Of a stretch of DNA of 8,599 nt, positions 6,780 through 8,599 are shown in pieces; the stretch's first letter is position 1, and each line of letters begins with the position of its first letter. This DNA is from Chitinophagaceae bacterium UBA4412 (GTDB taxonomy: Bacteria > Bacteroidota > Bacteroidia > Chitinophagales > Chitinophagaceae). The notes beneath the pieces are model-generated. The model searched no databases, was not told the DNA's origin, and saw nothing but the letters and a program-made list of their open reading frames with translations. Location: contig DGQO01000085.1 in NCBI GenBank assembly GCA_002400445.1, positions 15,152 through 23,750 of the forward strand. Reading direction: 5' to 3'. A program made the position numbers and the translations under genes.

Positions 6780-6787
6780 TACCTTTG
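6780..6787 (+). promoter_or_regulatory. Candidate -7 promoter element for rimO-bshC
   Basis: TACCTTTG followed by CGCCC is an exact and very typical Bacteroidetes -7 element. It ends 10 bases before the ATG at 6798, implying a leader of only about 5-6 bases. It falls inside an in-frame extension of rimO back to an ATG at 6741, which shows that the extension should not be translated from this promoter. A clear -33 TTTG was not found. Confidence 0.65.
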
Positions 6788-6797
6788 CGCCCTTATT

Positions 6798-8105
6798 ATG
6801 AAGACAAAATCTATACGGCGGGATAAGGTGAATATCATCACGCTGGGCTGCAGTAAAAATATGGTGGATAGCGAGGTGCTTAGTGGCCAGCTACTGGCAA
6901 ATGATATTGATACAGTGCACGAAAGTCGAAAAAGGGATCACAATATTGTTATTATTAATACATGTGGTTTTATTGATAAAGCCAAGGAAGAAAGCATTAA
7001 TACAATCCTGGATCATGTGGAACTCAAAAAACGGGGAAAACTGGACAAACTATATGTGACAGGCTGCCTGAGCGAACGCTACAGGAATAAACTGGAAGAG
7101 GAAATTCCCGAAGTAGATGCTTTTTTTGGTACGATGGAATTGCCACTCATGCTTAAAAAATTTGAGGCAGATTACAAAGGTGAGCTTATAGGCGAGCGCC
7201 TGCTGGCCACACCACAGCATTATGCTTATATGAAAATAAGCGAAGGCTGCAACCGCACCTGTTCTTTTTGTGCAATTCCACTCATGCGGGGTACCCACGT
7301 AAGCCGTACCATTGAATCGCTTGTGGCTGAGGCAAAGCAATTAGTGCAACGTGGTGTAAAGGAAGTGATGCTCATTGCCCAGGAACTTACGTATTACGGC
7401 CTTGATATTTATAAAGAACGCAGCCTTCCAAAACTGATGCATGCCCTGGCCGACGTGGAGGGCCTGGAGTGGATTCGCCTGCACTATGCTTACCCTTCTA
7501 AGTTTCCCATGGAAATTATTGATGTGATGAAGGAGCGGCCAAACATCTGCAAATATTTAGATATCCCTTTACAACATGCCAGCAATAATATGCTCAAAGC
7601 AATGAAGCGGCAGATTACCCGGGAAGAAATGGAAGAACTCGTTGCTCAAATAAGAGAAAGACTTCCAGGTATTTGCTTACGCACTACTTTAATTGCCGGC
7701 TTTCCTGGCGAAACGAGGGAAGACGTAGAAGAATTGAAAACCTTTTTAGAGAAAATGCGTTTTGACAGGGTAGGCATTTTTACTTACAGCCACGAAGAGG
7801 ATACCAGCGCTTTTAAGCTGGAAGACAATATTTCTGCAGAAGAAAAAGAAGAAAGAGCTGCAGAGATCATGGAAGTTCAACAGGAGATTTCCCTGGAAAA
7901 AAACCAGGAAAAAGTGGGCCGGATTTTTAAAGTAATGGTTGATAAAAAAGAAGCAGGCCGGTATATCGGTCGAACAGAGTTTGATAGTGTGGAAGTGGAT
8001 AATGAGGTAATCATTAATAGCAGCCGCAAACTGGCTATCGGAGAATTTGTACAGGTAAAAATTACCCGTGCTTTTGACTTTGACCTTGAAGGGGAGTTGG
8101 TATAG
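6798..8105 (+). CDS. rimO: Ribosomal protein S12 methylthiotransferase RimO
   Basis: Radical SAM enzyme that adds a methylthio group to the conserved aspartate of ribosomal protein S12, using two [4Fe-4S] clusters. From the ATG at 6798 the product is 435 residues, the normal length. The N-terminal MTTase domain supplies three cluster cysteines: Cys18 (TLGCSKN), Cys56 (NTCGFI) and Cys90 (VTGCLSERY). The radical SAM motif CNRTCSFC gives Cys151, Cys155 and Cys158. PLMRGTHVSR, LHYAYPSKFP and the YLDIPLQHAS segment are characteristic of the family, and GFPGETREDVEEL lies in the later barrel. The last 65-70 residues form the TRAM domain. The start at 6798 is chosen because Bacteroidetes RimO begins close to KDKVNIITLGCSKN and because the promoter lies upstream of it inside the longer frame. 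bshC follows 28 bases after the stop, probably in the same transcript. Confidence 0.97.
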   Translation: MKTKSIRRDKVNIITLGCSKNMVDSEVLSGQLLANDIDTVHESRKRDHNIVIINTCGFIDKAKEESINTILDHVELKKRGKLDKLYVTGCLSERYRNKLEEEIPEVDAFFGTMELPLMLKKFEADYKGELIGERLLATPQHYAYMKISEGCNRTCSFCAIPLMRGTHVSRTIESLVAEAKQLVQRGVKEVMLIAQELTYYGLDIYKERSLPKLMHALADVEGLEWIRLHYAYPSKFPMEIIDVMKERPNICKYLDIPLQHASNNMLKAMKRQITREEMEELVAQIRERLPGICLRTTLIAGFPGETREDVEELKTFLEKMRFDRVGIFTYSHEEDTSAFKLEDNISAEEKEERAAEIMEVQQEISLEKNQEKVGRIFKVMVDKKEAGRYIGRTEFDSVEVDNEVIINSSRKLAIGEFVQVKITRAFDFDLEGELV

Positions 8106-8133
8106 CAAAGAACATTAGAACAATTAATGCATT

Positions 8134-8599
8134 ATGATTCCGGTTTCTACCCAGTATTTATCGATTGAGCAAACGGGTGCATTTTCTGCCATTGTAAACG
8201 ATTATGTGAATGGTGAAGAAGCGCTGCGTCCATTCTATCGCCACGAGGCCAATATCGCCGGTATTAAAGCCGCCATTGCGGAGCGAAAAAAATTTCCTAC
8301 AGATCGCAAAGCACTTGCAGAGCTATTGCAGGATCAGTACCAGGGTAAAGCATTGGGCGAACCATTAAGCAGGAACCTGGCGCTGCTGCAGCAGGAAAAT
8401 ACATTTACCATTACCACAGCGCATCAACCCAATATTTTTACAGGACATCTCTATTTCATCTATAAAATTCTGCATTGCATTCGCCTGGCAAATGAACTCC
8501 GAACAACATTGCCCGATTATAATTTTGTTCCGGTGTTTTATATGGGTAGCGAAGATGCTGACCTTGATGAATTGGGCGAAGTAGTTATAGATAATCATC
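8134..8599 (+). CDS. bshC: Bacillithiol biosynthesis cysteine-adding enzyme BshC, N-terminal part (cut by window edge)
   Basis: BshC is the proposed enzyme adding cysteine to glucosaminyl-malate in the last step of bacillithiol synthesis, a low-molecular-weight thiol made by Firmicutes and many Bacteroidota. From the ATG at 8134 the frame is open for 155 codons to the window edge; the complete protein is usually about 530-540 residues. Recognisable segments are TITTAHQPNIFTGHLYF (92-108), the nucleotidyltransferase-like substrate loop with His97, Gly104 and His105, and FVPVFYMGSEDADLDEL (131-147), which corresponds to the 'PVFWxxxEDHDxxE' block of characterised homologues. An ATG seven bases earlier (8127) is out of frame. 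The leader is A/T-rich without a Shine-Dalgarno sequence. The gene lies 28 bases after rimO and is probably expressed with it. Identification is confident despite truncation. Confidence 0.93.
   Translation, partial: MIPVSTQYLSIEQTGAFSAIVNDYVNGEEALRPFYRHEANIAGIKAAIAERKKFPTDRKALAELLQDQYQGKALGEPLSRNLALLQQENTFTITTAHQPNIFTGHLYFIYKILHCIRLANELRTTLPDYNFVPVFYMGSEDADLDELGEVVIDNH

Overview
The window looks like a chromosomal segment of a Bacteroidota (Bacteroidetes) bacterium, most likely near the Chitinophagaceae. Three things point there. Two start regions carry exact copies of the Bacteroidetes -7 promoter motif TAnnTTTG and a third carries it at a plausible distance. Start codons lack clear Shine-Dalgarno sequences. 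The gene set (SucC, a trimeric-type purine nucleoside phosphorylase followed by a Porin_10-like outer-membrane protein, RimO, BshC) is typical of the phylum. The genus is an inference from protein flavour, not something the sequence proves.

Layout. Positions 1-434 (minus) hold the N-terminal part of sucC, cut by the window edge. A 221-base divergent spacer separates it from punA (656-1468, plus), which is followed after 6 bases by a putative outer-membrane porin (1475-3469, plus). These two converge on a three-gene minus-strand cassette, read in the order 6636 to 3481: a stand-alone class I glutamine amidotransferase, a circularly permuted ATP-grasp ligase resembling glutathionylspermidine synthase, and an all-helical protein that I read as a divergent CHAD domain. 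A 161-base divergent promoter region (6637-6797) leads to rimO (6798-8105, plus) and, 28 bases later, the N-terminal part of bshC (8134 to the window end).

How the genes work together. Four loci are housekeeping: TCA-cycle succinyl-CoA ligase, purine salvage, ribosomal protein S12 methylthiolation and bacillithiol synthesis. The minus-strand cassette is the part without an obvious textbook role. A glutaminase-type subunit beside an ATP-dependent carboxylate-amine ligase suggests amide or peptide-bond chemistry on an unknown small molecule or polymer. The CHAD-like partner, a family linked to polyphosphate, could recruit the chemistry to an anionic polymer. This is the best candidate for an undescribed system here, but the substrate cannot be read from sequence.

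No mobile elements, CRISPR arrays, tRNA or rRNA genes were seen, and no gene-free stretch exceeds 300 bases.
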